In this document: piece after piece, positions 56,985 through 64,000 of the stretch
Numbering within the stretch: position 1 is the first letter of the stretch
Layout: every line of letters begins with the position of its first letter
Assembly (NCBI GenBank): GCA_020851975.1
Contig: JADZBS010000034.1
Location: 1-64,000, forward strand
Origin: Gammaproteobacteria bacterium
GTDB taxonomy: Bacteria > Pseudomonadota > Gammaproteobacteria > Steroidobacterales > GCA-2729495
Length of the DNA stretch: 64,000 bases
Reading direction: 5' to 3'
Made by a program: the position numbers and the translations under genes
The notes under the pieces: model-generated
The model's database searches: none
Told to the model about the DNA's origin: nothing
Seen by the model: the letters and a program-made list of their open reading frames with translations, nothing else

Positions 56985-57660
56985 GCACCTGAACCTCCGC
57001 CTTCTGTCGGTAACAACCTTCCTTCAAGAGCTGGTCGCGGACCGCATCCGGGACCAGGTAGCGCGGGTCGCCGCCCTCCGCGAGCAGTGCGCGGATCGCC
57101 GTGGACGAGATGTCGAGTGGCGTCACCGCCTGCAATCGCACCACGCCTGACGGAGTGCGCCTGAGATCCTCCACATCCTCGCTGCGGCACGTGGCCAGCA
57201 TCTGTGCCAGCGCCTCGCCGGGTGCCAGAAAGGCCCCCGGCCGGTGCATGACCACCAGATGAGCGAGACCGGTGAGATCACGCCAGCGATGCCAGCCCGG
57301 CAGGCCGAGAAAGGCGTCCATGCCGATCAGCAGGCAGATCGGCCGCGTGCCGACCTCCTCCCGCAGCGATGCCAGCGTGTCCACGGTGTAGGAGGGTCCG
57401 GTGCGACGCAGCTCACGCTCGTCGACCTGGAACCGGGGCTCCCCGGCACACGCCGCGCACAGGAGACGAACCCGCGTTTCGGCGCCAGCCACCGGCGGGT
57501 GGCGGTGGGGCGGGCGCGCGGCCGGCACGAGACGCACGCTCTCGAGCCCGCAGGCGACCAGCACCTCGAAGGCACAACGCAAGTGGCCGTGATGCACCGG
57601 ATCGAACGTGCCGCCGAGGACGCCAACCGGTGCCGGCAGCCTCTGGCCTGTCGCCGTCAC
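56977..57660 (-). CDS. nadD: Nicotinate-nucleotide adenylyltransferase
   Basis: 227 residues from a GTG overlapping the holA stop as GTGA. Nucleotidyltransferase motifs GVLGGTFDPVHHGHLRCAFE (HxGH) and ISSTAIRALLAEG. Makes nicotinic acid adenine dinucleotide from NaMN and ATP. Standard holA-nadD-rsfS order. Confidence 0.97.
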   Translation of the reverse strand: MTATGQRLPAPVGVLGGTFDPVHHGHLRCAFEVLVACGLESVRLVPAARPPHRHPPVAGAETRVRLLCAACAGEPRFQVDERELRRTGPSYTVDTLASLREEVGTRPICLLIGMDAFLGLPGWHRWRDLTGLAHLVVMHRPGAFLAPGEALAQMLATCRSEDVEDLRRTPSGVVRLQAVTPLDISSTAIRALLAEGGDPRYLVPDAVRDQLLKEGCYRQKAEVQVRA

Positions 57661-58688
57661 GCGATCTCCGCCAGTCGTGGTCGCGCCCCGGCGATCGCCA
57701 GCACGAGTTCCGTCAGGGCCTTCCAGGGCTCACCGCCGGGGCGGGCACCCTTGACCACCTGCTCGGCACGGGCGGCACTACGCACCAGCCAGGCAGCCTC
57801 GCGCGAGGTCCGGCCCTGGGCAGCCCGGCGCATGGCGTCCTGGCGCGTGCGCCAGACTCGCGCGCCCTCGAGGGCCCTGTCGATGCCCGCACCCTGCTCC
57901 ACGCGTGCCACCACGTCGGCGAGCGTCAGTACCTCGCGCACCAGGCTCCAGAGCACGAGGACCTCGGGTTCGCCTTCACGCTGCAGGCCGCCGAGCACGC
58001 GCAGCGCTCGCGGCAGGTCGCCGGTGAGTGCGGCATCGGTCAACTGGAAGACGTCGAAGCGAGCGCCGTCGGCAACCAGCTGGCGCATGGTCTCGGCCGT
58101 CACGGTCCCGGCCGGCGCGAGCAGGGCGAGCTTGTCGATCTCCTGCCGTGCCGCAAGCAGGTTGCCCTCCACCCGGGCCGCCAGCACGTCGAGCGCACCC
58201 TCGTCCACCGTAAGTCCCGCCTGGCGGCATCGCCCGGCCAGCCAGGCTGGCAGGTCCTCGCGCCGCGGCGCGCGCGGCTCCACCCACACCGCGGCCTCGG
58301 CGAGTGCGCTCGCCCACTTCGAGCGTGCCGTGGTGCCATCGAGTGCCGGCAGCAGGACCACGATCACGTTGCCCGTGTCCGGCTGCGCAGCGAGTTCCGT
58401 CAGGAAACGGGCGCCTGCGTCACCGGGCTTGCCCGTCGGCAGGCGCAGTTCCACCAGACGCCGGCTGGCAAAGAGCGACAGGTGCTGCAATCCGCCGGCA
58501 AAGGCGTCCCAGTCGAAGCCGCGTTCGGCGACGTGCGACTCGCGCTCGCAACCGCCGCCCTGAAGGGCGCTGGAGCGAATCACCGCCAGCGCCTCGTCGA
58601 CCAGGAGGGGCTCATCGCCGGCCAGCACGTAGAGTGGCGCCAGGCCTCGAGCCACCTGCGCCGCCAGCTTGTGCGCGGGAAGTTTCAT
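57657..58688 (-). CDS. holA: DNA polymerase III delta subunit
   Basis: 343 residues (E. coli 343). Starts MKLPAHKLAAQVARGLAPLYVLAGDEPLLVDEAL, then WVEPRAPRREDLPAWLAGRC and EVLVLWSLVREVLTLADV. Clamp-loader subunit that opens the beta clamp. In most relatives lptE precedes holA; here a Trm112-like gene does, 46 bases upstream. Confidence 0.95.
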   Translation of the reverse strand: MKLPAHKLAAQVARGLAPLYVLAGDEPLLVDEALAVIRSSALQGGGCERESHVAERGFDWDAFAGGLQHLSLFASRRLVELRLPTGKPGDAGARFLTELAAQPDTGNVIVVLLPALDGTTARSKWASALAEAAVWVEPRAPRREDLPAWLAGRCRQAGLTVDEGALDVLAARVEGNLLAARQEIDKLALLAPAGTVTAETMRQLVADGARFDVFQLTDAALTGDLPRALRVLGGLQREGEPEVLVLWSLVREVLTLADVVARVEQGAGIDRALEGARVWRTRQDAMRRAAQGRTSREAAWLVRSAARAEQVVKGARPGGEPWKALTELVLAIAGARPRLAEIA

Positions 58689-58734
58689 GCAGGGGGTGCT
58701 GCCTGCGAACCGGAACGGCGCGGCGATTGCCGCC

Positions 58735-58992
58735 TCATCCGGACAGCCGCCTCAGGTCGATGCATTCGTCCTCGAGCAGGACCGGGATGCCGTCGCGAAC
58801 CGGGTAGGCCAGTTTGCCGTCACGGGTCACGAGTGCTTCGTCGAGGGCTTCGGCCACCGGCTGATTGCCGTGGTTGCGCACCTGCCCGGCAGCGATGGCG
58901 TCATTGAGCGAGGACAACCGCCCGGCATCGAGCAGTTCGAGCGGCAGGCGCGTGGCCGGGCAACAGATGATGTCGAGGAGTCTCTTGTCCAT
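58735..58992 (-). CDS. Trm112/UPF0434 (YcaR-like) family protein
   Basis: 85 residues from MDKRLLDIICCPATRLPLELL; the frame continues 12 codons upstream without support. Later KLAYPVRDGIPVLLEDECIDL is the family end. The usual first CxxC zinc pair is changed (CCPATR), as in some gammaproteobacterial members. Often beside kdsB/lpxK, but here near holA and yidD. Role unclear, perhaps a small activator of methyltransferases by analogy with Trm112. Confidence 0.85.
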   Translation of the reverse strand: MDKRLLDIICCPATRLPLELLDAGRLSSLNDAIAAGQVRNHGNQPVAEALDEALVTRDGKLAYPVRDGIPVLLEDECIDLRRLSG

Positions 58993-59063
58993 CTCCGCGT
59001 GACGGCTCAAGCGGCATCCCGTCCGCACCGGGCGTCACGGCAGGGACTATAGCACACCCGTTT

Positions 59064-59360
59064 CTACGCGCCGGCGTCCGGCCGCCGCGTGCGCCACCAG
59101 GTGAAGTGCTCGGGCACCGGGTCGGCACCACCCGCGCACAGCGGATGACAGCGACCGATCCGGCACAGGCCGAGCCAGGTGCCGCGCACCAGGCCGAAGC
59201 GGGCGATCGCCTCGTGGGTATAGGCCGAGCAGGTTGGCAGGAAGCGGCAGCGGCTGCCGAGGAACGGCGAGATCGCGCGTTGATAGCCCGTGACGAGCGC
59301 CATGCCGGCACGCGCCGCCAAGGACGGGCGCCGCGATGGACCTGGTGCTGCCCCTGCCAT
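59064..59360 (-). CDS. yidD: Membrane protein insertion efficiency factor YidD
   Basis: 98 residues. [57 protein letters not shown] is the YidD signature with its four cysteines. Membrane-associated helper for YidC. Usually within rpmH-rnpA-yidD-yidC; here away from those genes, next to sufE. Confidence 0.93.
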   Translation of the reverse strand: MAGAAPGPSRRPSLAARAGMALVTGYQRAISPFLGSRCRFLPTCSAYTHEAIARFGLVRGTWLGLCRIGRCHPLCAGGADPVPEHFTWWRTRRPDAGA

Positions 59361-59361
59361 C

Positions 59362-59784
59362 TCAGGCGGTGTCGGGAGCCGCCGCAGCCGCCCGGTGAAT
59401 CGCCTGCAGCATGGCGCGCAGGCCGTTGCTGCGGGTCGGTGAGAGGTGCTCGTCGAGGCCGATCGCCTTGATGAACGCCGGGGCGGCCGGCGTGATCTCG
59501 CTCACCCGCCGGCCGTTGTACACGCGCATCAGCAGCGCGATCAGTCCGGAGACGATCGCCGAATCGCTGATCGCCTGGAACTCGAGCCGATCGCCACGCC
59601 GGGTCGTCTTCAGCCACACCTGCGACTGGCAGCCGTGCAGGCGATACGGCTCGGTGCGGTACTCCTCCGGCAGCGGTGGCAACTGGCGGCCGAGGTCGAT
59701 CAGGTACTGGTAGCGGTCCATCCAGTTGTCGAAGAACCGGAACTCCTCGATCAGCTCGCGCTCGGCCTGCTCGACTTCGGTCAT
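59362..59784 (-). CDS. sufE: Cysteine desulfurase activator SufE
   Basis: 140 residues from [15 protein letters not shown]; the longer frame overlaps cysS. Active-site Cys52 in [12 protein letters not shown] matches E. coli SufE Cys51. It accepts sulfur from SufS/CsdA for Fe-S cluster assembly. The rest of suf is not in the window. Lies between yidD and cysS. Confidence 0.94.
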   Translation of the reverse strand: MTEVEQAERELIEEFRFFDNWMDRYQYLIDLGRQLPPLPEEYRTEPYRLHGCQSQVWLKTTRRGDRLEFQAISDSAIVSGLIALLMRVYNGRRVSEITPAAPAFIKAIGLDEHLSPTRSNGLRAMLQAIHRAAAAAPDTA

Positions 59785-59800
59785 GACGCCGCGCTCCGCG

Positions 59801-61180
59801 CTAGCCGACGCGCCGCCAGCGCGTACCCTCGGGACCATCCTCGATGGCGATGCCCGCGGCAGTGAGCTGCGCCCGGATGCGGTCGGCAGTCGCGAAATCG
59901 CGGCGCGTGCGTGCCGCGCGCCGCTCGGCCAGCAGCCGCTCGACGTCCTCGGCGGCGAGCGCAGCCGGCGTCTCGGCCTTGAACCAGGACTCGGGATCGG
60001 TGGTGAGCACGCCGAGCAGTTCGGCGCTCGCGCGCAACCGGGCCGCGAGGCGGGTGCGCTCGCCCGGGTCGGTGGCGCGGTTGGCATCGCGGGCCAGATC
60101 GAACAGCACTGCCAGTGCCTTCGGGGTGTTCAGGTCATCATCGAGTGCCGCGACGAAGTCCGGATCCGGGTCGGTCGCCTGCCAGGATTCCTGCCAGCCG
60201 GCGATGTCACGCAAGGTGCCGTAGAGGCGGTCGAGCTTGCGTCGGGCTTCGGTCAGCACGTCCTCGGTCCAGTCGAGCGGCTGGCGGTAGTGCGCCGAGA
60301 GCAGGGCCAGGCGCACCGCCTCGCCCGGAGCCTGCGCAAGCAGGTCACGCACCAGGACGATATTGCCGATCGACTTGGACATCTTGGCGTGGTCGACGTT
60401 GACGAAACCGTTGTGCAGCCAGTAGCGGCAGAACGGCACGCCCCCGTGCGCGCAGGTACTCTGGGCGATCTCGTTCTCGTGGTGCGGGAAGATCAGGTCG
60501 TTGCCACCGCCGTGGATGTCGAGCGTCTCGCCGAGATGTCGGGCCGACATCGCCGAGCACTCGATGTGCCAGCCAGGACGGCCGCGACCCCAGGGGCTGT
60601 CCCAGCCGGGGAGATCCGGCGGCGAGGGCTTCCACAGGACGAAATCGCCGGCATCTTCCTTGTACGGCGCCACCTCGACCCGTGCTCCGGCGAGCAACTC
60701 GCGCTGGTCGCGGCGCGACAGGCTGCCGTAGGCCGGGAATGAACGCACGCGGAACAACACGTGCCCCTCGGCCACGTAGGCATGACCGGCCTGCAGGAGT
60801 CTCCCGATCATCGCGATCATGTCGGCGATGTGCGCCGTGGCACAGGGCTCCACGTCGGGCGGGCGCACCCCGAGCGCTGCCATGTCGTCACGGTACACGG
60901 CAGCAAAACGCGCTGAAATCTCGCTGATCGGCACCCCGGCGTCACGGGCGGCCTTGTTGATCTTGTCGTCGACGTCCGTGACGTTGCGGGCGTAGACCAG
61001 GCGGTAACGGCGGCGCAGCAGGCGCGCCAGCACGTCGAAGACCACCGCCGGCCGCGCGTTGCCGATGTGCGGGTGGCTGTACACCGTCGGCCCGCAGACA
61101 TACATCGTCACGCGCGCCGGGTCGGCGGGCACGAACTCTTCCTTGCGGCGGGTCAGCGTGTTGTAGAGCTGCAGGGCCAT
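59801..61180 (-). CDS. cysS: Cysteinyl-tRNA synthetase
   Basis: 459 residues (E. coli 461). Zinc ligand Cys29 in [18 protein letters not shown], which also holds the HIGH-type motif, [15 protein letters not shown], and KMSKSIGN. Class I synthetase charging tRNA-Cys. Divergent from hisI, whose TATAAT (61209-61214) lies in the 86-base gap. Followed by sufE after 16 bases, two cysteine-using genes together. Confidence 0.97.
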   Translation of the reverse strand: MALQLYNTLTRRKEEFVPADPARVTMYVCGPTVYSHPHIGNARPAVVFDVLARLLRRRYRLVYARNVTDVDDKINKAARDAGVPISEISARFAAVYRDDMAALGVRPPDVEPCATAHIADMIAMIGRLLQAGHAYVAEGHVLFRVRSFPAYGSLSRRDQRELLAGARVEVAPYKEDAGDFVLWKPSPPDLPGWDSPWGRGRPGWHIECSAMSARHLGETLDIHGGGNDLIFPHHENEIAQSTCAHGGVPFCRYWLHNGFVNVDHAKMSKSIGNIVLVRDLLAQAPGEAVRLALLSAHYRQPLDWTEDVLTEARRKLDRLYGTLRDIAGWQESWQATDPDPDFVAALDDDLNTPKALAVLFDLARDANRATDPGERTRLAARLRASAELLGVLTTDPESWFKAETPAALAAEDVERLLAERRAARTRRDFATADRIRAQLTAAGIAIEDGPEGTRWRRVG

Positions 61181-61266
61181 GGGCGGGAGGCGGCGGAAGC
61201 CAGCCGCGTATAATACAGCCGCGACCGGCCAGCGGGCCGCTCGTTCAACGTCGAGGCGAGGTTTCC

Positions 61267-61758
61267 GTGGACAGCAGCAAGATCTTCGCAGCCCGCCGCA
61301 GCATCGAGCAGGTGGAGGAAGGCGCCGAACTCGCGCCCCGGTTCGACGAGCACGGGCTGATCCCGGCCATCACCACGGACTTCGCCACCGGCGAGCTGCT
61401 GATGGTCGGCTACATGAACCGCGAAGCGCTGGCCCGCACCATCGAGACCGGGGAAGCGCACTACTTCAGCCGCAGCCGGCAGACCCTCTGGCACAAGGGC
61501 GGCACCAGCGGCCTGATCCAGTCGGTGCGCCAGCTGCTGGTCGACGACGACCAGGACTGCGTATGGCTGCGGGTCGACACCGCCGGCGGGGCCAACTGCC
61601 ACGTGGGCTACCGTTCCTGCTTCTACCGCGCGATTCCCGTCGGGCCGGAAGCCGCTGCCGCACCCGCCGGTCCGCTGCCGCTGCGCTTCACCACCACCGA
61701 CAAGGTCTTCGACCCGAAAGTCGTCTACGGCGACGCGCCGAATCCCACCAAGCTCTAG
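61267..61758 (+). CDS. hisI: Phosphoribosyl-AMP cyclohydrolase
   Basis: 163 residues from a GTG after GAGGCGAGG. Core motifs [36 protein letters not shown] and the zinc/metal [24 protein letters not shown] are complete. It lacks the HisE domain, so it is the stand-alone form, and carries a ~30-residue N-terminal and ~25-residue C-terminal extension. Third step of histidine synthesis. No other his gene is here. Plus-strand insertion between cysS and lptE. Confidence 0.94.
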   Translation: MDSSKIFAARRSIEQVEEGAELAPRFDEHGLIPAITTDFATGELLMVGYMNREALARTIETGEAHYFSRSRQTLWHKGGTSGLIQSVRQLLVDDDQDCVWLRVDTAGGANCHVGYRSCFYRAIPVGPEAAAAPAGPLPLRFTTTDKVFDPKVVYGDAPNPTKL

Positions 61759-61765
61759 GAATCCG

Positions 61766-62254
61766 CTACTCCACCGAACTCAGGCGCCGGGTCACGAGGC
61801 CGACGAGGTCGGCGGCGAGGGCATCGCGCAGGTCGTCGGATTCGGCGGCCTTGCCGAGGACCTGGCGCTCGTCGTAGCTGTAGTCGCGCGTCAGCGACAG
61901 CGTCTGCGCCGGCAGGGCGGTGCGCCCGCCGATCTCCAGCGCGTAGCGGACCACGTAGTAAACCTGGTACTCGGTCGGCGTGTTGCGCGCCGACACGGAC
62001 ACCACGCGCTGGCCGGTCTCGTCCTGCAGGATGCGCACGACGGCGCCGGCTGCCGTCGCATCGGCGGTCACCCGCACGCCGCCGTCCCGCAGGGCGGCTC
62101 GCAGCTGGCGATGAAAGGGCGTGTAGGAATCGGCCGAAGCGATGTGGGTCACGGCCATGGCAGGCGGATAGCGCACGTCGCCGCGCAGGTGAAAGCCGCA
62201 GCCACCGGCCAGCAGCATGCCGGGCAACACCCAGATCCAGCGGCGAGCGGCCAC
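61766..62254 (-). CDS. lptE: LPS-assembly lipoprotein LptE
   Basis: 162 residues from a GTG one base after the leuS stop. Signal peptide with lipobox LAGGC (Cys19) followed by GFHLRGD, the LptE hallmark. The rest is alpha/beta (QVYYVVRYALEIGG). Plugs the LptD barrel for lipopolysaccharide insertion into the outer membrane. In the common order leuS-lptE-holA, but holA is 3.1 kb further. Confidence 0.95.
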   Translation of the reverse strand: MAARRWIWVLPGMLLAGGCGFHLRGDVRYPPAMAVTHIASADSYTPFHRQLRAALRDGGVRVTADATAAGAVVRILQDETGQRVVSVSARNTPTEYQVYYVVRYALEIGGRTALPAQTLSLTRDYSYDERQVLGKAAESDDLRDALAADLVGLVTRRLSSVE

Positions 62255-62255
62255 G

Positions 62256-64000
62256 CTAGATCACCACGTTGACGAGTTTGCCGGGCACGACGATCACGCG
62301 GCGTGCAGGCCGGCCGTCCATGTGCCGCGCGACGTTGGCGTCGGCGAGGGCGGCGACACGCACGGCATCGTCGCCGGCACCGGCCGGCACCGAGATGCGA
62401 CCGCGCACCTTGCCGTTCACCTGCACGACGATCTCGACGGCATCGGTGGCGAGAGCGCCCGGGTCGACGATGGGCCAGTGCTCGTCCACGATCGCCCGCG
62501 TGTGTCCCAGGACCTGCCATAGGCGGTGGCAGATGTGCGGCACCATCGGCGAGAGCATCAGCACGGCCGTTTCGAGCACCTCCTGCGCGACGGCACGGTC
62601 GGCAGTCGAGGCTGGCTGGAAGCGTGCCAGTTCGTTCAGCAGCTCCATGACGGCGGCAATGGCCGTGTTGAACGTGAAGCGGCGGCCGACGTCGTCGGTC
62701 ACCTTGGCGATGGTCTGGTGCAGCGTGCGGCGCAGGGCCTTCTGCCGCGCGTCGAAGGCATCGCACGCGACCTCCCCGGCCGGGCCGCCAGCAGCATGCT
62801 GGTGAACGGCGCGCCACAACCGCCGGAGGAAGCGCGACGCGCCCTGCACGCCTTCCTCGGACCACTCGAGCGATTGCTCCGGCGGCGCCGCGAACATGAT
62901 GAACAGGCGCGCCGTGTCGGCGCCGAACTGCTCGACCAGGCGGTTGGGGTCCACGCCGTTGCCCTTGGACTTCGACATCGTGCCGATGCCGCCCGATTCC
63001 ACCGGCTGGCCGTCGGCGGCGAGCGTGGCGGCGATGCGCCGGCCCTTGTCGTCGGTCTCCACCCGCACATCGGCCGGGTTGAAGTACTCGATGCGTCCGG
63101 AAGACGGGCGGCGAAAATAGATCTCGTTGAGCACCATGCCCTGCGTCAGCAGGTTGGTGAACGGCTCGTCGAGCGCGACCAGGCCGATATCGCGCATCAC
63201 GCGCGTCCAGAACCGCGAGTACAGCAGGTGGAGGATGGCGTGCTCGATGCCGCCGATGTACTGGTCGACTGGCAACCAGTACGCCACCCGCTCGTCGATC
63301 ATGCGCCGGTCCTGGTCCGCACTGGCGTAACGCAGGAAGTACCAGGACGAATCGACGAAGGTGTCCATGGTGTCGGTCTCGCGGCGCGCCGGCTGCCCGC
63401 ACTGCGGGCAGCGGCACTCACGGAAGGCTGCGAGCTTCGCCAGCGGATTGCCGCTGCCGTCGGGCACCACGTCCTCCGGCAGGCACACCGGCAGGTCGGC
63501 GTCGGGCACCGGCACCTCGCCGCAACTCGGGCAGTGCACCAGCGGGATCGGACATCCCCAGTAGCGCTGCCGCGAAATACCCCAGTCACGCAGCCGCCAG
63601 TGCGTGCGCTGCCGAGCCGCGGCCCGCCCCTCCAGGTGCGTCGCGATCGCCTCGAAGGCCGCCGCGAAATCCATGCCGTCGAAGGGACCGGAGTTGATCA
63701 GCACGCCCTGGGTGGTGAACGCGCCCTGCTCGAGATCGGGCAGCGTCCCGTCCGCGGGCCGGATCACCTCGTGCACCGGCAGGCCATAGCGCCGTGCGAA
63801 CTCCCAGTCACGCTGGTCGTGCGCCGGCACGGACATCACCGCGCCGGTGCCGTAGCCCATCAGCACGAAGTTCGCCACCCAGATCGGCACGCGCCGCCCG
63901 GTCAGCGGGTGGATCGCGTGCAGGCCTGTCGGCATGCCGCGCTTCTCGGCCGTTTCGAGCGCGGCTTCCGTGATCCCCTGGTGGCGGCATTCGTCGATGA
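62256..64000 (-). CDS. leuS: Leucyl-tRNA synthetase, C-terminal part
   Basis: The frame is open to the last base, so the start lies outside. About 581 C-terminal residues are seen: editing-domain end ([21 protein letters not shown]), catalytic core return with [21 protein letters not shown], zinc-like CPQC, KMSKS-type [12 protein letters not shown], the anticodon-binding helical domain and C-terminal [17 protein letters not shown]. Class I synthetase charging tRNA-Leu. Directly upstream of lptE. Confidence 0.97.
   Translation of the reverse strand, partial: IDECRHQGITEAALETAEKRGMPTGLHAIHPLTGRRVPIWVANFVLMGYGTGAVMSVPAHDQRDWEFARRYGLPVHEVIRPADGTLPDLEQGAFTTQGVLINSGPFDGMDFAAAFEAIATHLEGRAAARQRTHWRLRDWGISRQRYWGCPIPLVHCPSCGEVPVPDADLPVCLPEDVVPDGSGNPLAKLAAFRECRCPQCGQPARRETDTMDTFVDSSWYFLRYASADQDRRMIDERVAYWLPVDQYIGGIEHAILHLLYSRFWTRVMRDIGLVALDEPFTNLLTQGMVLNEIYFRRPSSGRIEYFNPADVRVETDDKGRRIAATLAADGQPVESGGIGTMSKSKGNGVDPNRLVEQFGADTARLFIMFAAPPEQSLEWSEEGVQGASRFLRRLWRAVHQHAAGGPAGEVACDAFDARQKALRRTLHQTIAKVTDDVGRRFTFNTAIAAVMELLNELARFQPASTADRAVAQEVLETAVLMLSPMVPHICHRLWQVLGHTRAIVDEHWPIVDPGALATDAVEIVVQVNGKVRGRISVPAGAGDDAVRVAALADANVARHMDGRPARRVIVVPGKLVNVVI

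Overview
The window is a gene-dense, high-GC (visibly well above 60 %) piece of a gammaproteobacterial chromosome. The class assignment rests on gene order: rpoD with a CAT-anticodon tRNA downstream; UPF0149 / TIGR02449 / zapA / 6S RNA / ygfA; rplM-rpsI; rng-yhdP-nitrilase-tldD; and the leuS-lptE ... holA-nadD-rsfS-rlmH set. The genus cannot be named from the sequence. No prophage, insertion sequence, CRISPR array or replication origin was seen. Most of the window is core genome with a few accessory islands.

Layout. 1-4711: end of rpoD, then a minus-strand group (ICMT-type methyltransferase, small kinase-fold protein, EEP-fold protein, FMN-binding glutamate-synthase-like protein) and a tRNA-Ile2(CAT). 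4748-14299: a diguanylate cyclase, lon with a clear sigma-32 promoter, two small unknown proteins, typA/bipA, an MsbA-like exporter and a 50-residue membrane protein. 14325-19467: an unusual minus-strand cluster of N-formylglutamate amidohydrolase-like, GCS2-type carboxylate-amine ligase, RimK-like ATP-grasp with RLAN-type N-terminus, C39-like peptidase and a propeller-like protein. 19691-24415: a c-di-GMP phosphodiesterase, a helical unknown, a LEA/WHy lipoprotein, a decayed DUF423 gene and an NAD(P)-binding protein with a lipoprotein signal. 24423-32894: a tandem glycine riboswitch with terminator followed on the minus strand by gcvT, gcvH, gcvPA, gcvPB, a PfkB-family kinase and a large NMA111-like tandem protease. 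32940-37379: a second ATP-grasp system (glutamate-ligase-like plus inactive-transglutaminase/7TM protein) next to pepP and UPF0149. 37457-40123: cell-division genes, 6S RNA, ygfA, a 24-residue lysine-rich micropeptide locus, rpiA and tRNA-Gln(CTG). 40162-47439: rpsI/rplM, a DUF481 protein, crp with a perfect CRP box, rpe, djlA, purC, pmbA and purE. 47453-64000: tldD, nitrilase, yhdP, rng, maf, rlmH, a 394-base repeat-rich island, rsfS, nadD, holA, a Trm112-like protein, yidD, sufE, cysS, hisI, lptE and the C-terminal part of leuS, which runs off the end.

The strongest candidates for little-described biology are the two ATP-grasp amidoligase clusters (14325-19467 and 32940-35431), the glycine-riboswitch operon that seems to extend into a kinase and an NMA111-like protease, and the lysine-rich micropeptide locus with an operator-like palindrome and three consecutive hairpins. 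Start codons were moved from the longest reading frame wherever a Shine-Dalgarno sequence, gene overlap, signal peptide or family length argued for it; each such choice is stated.
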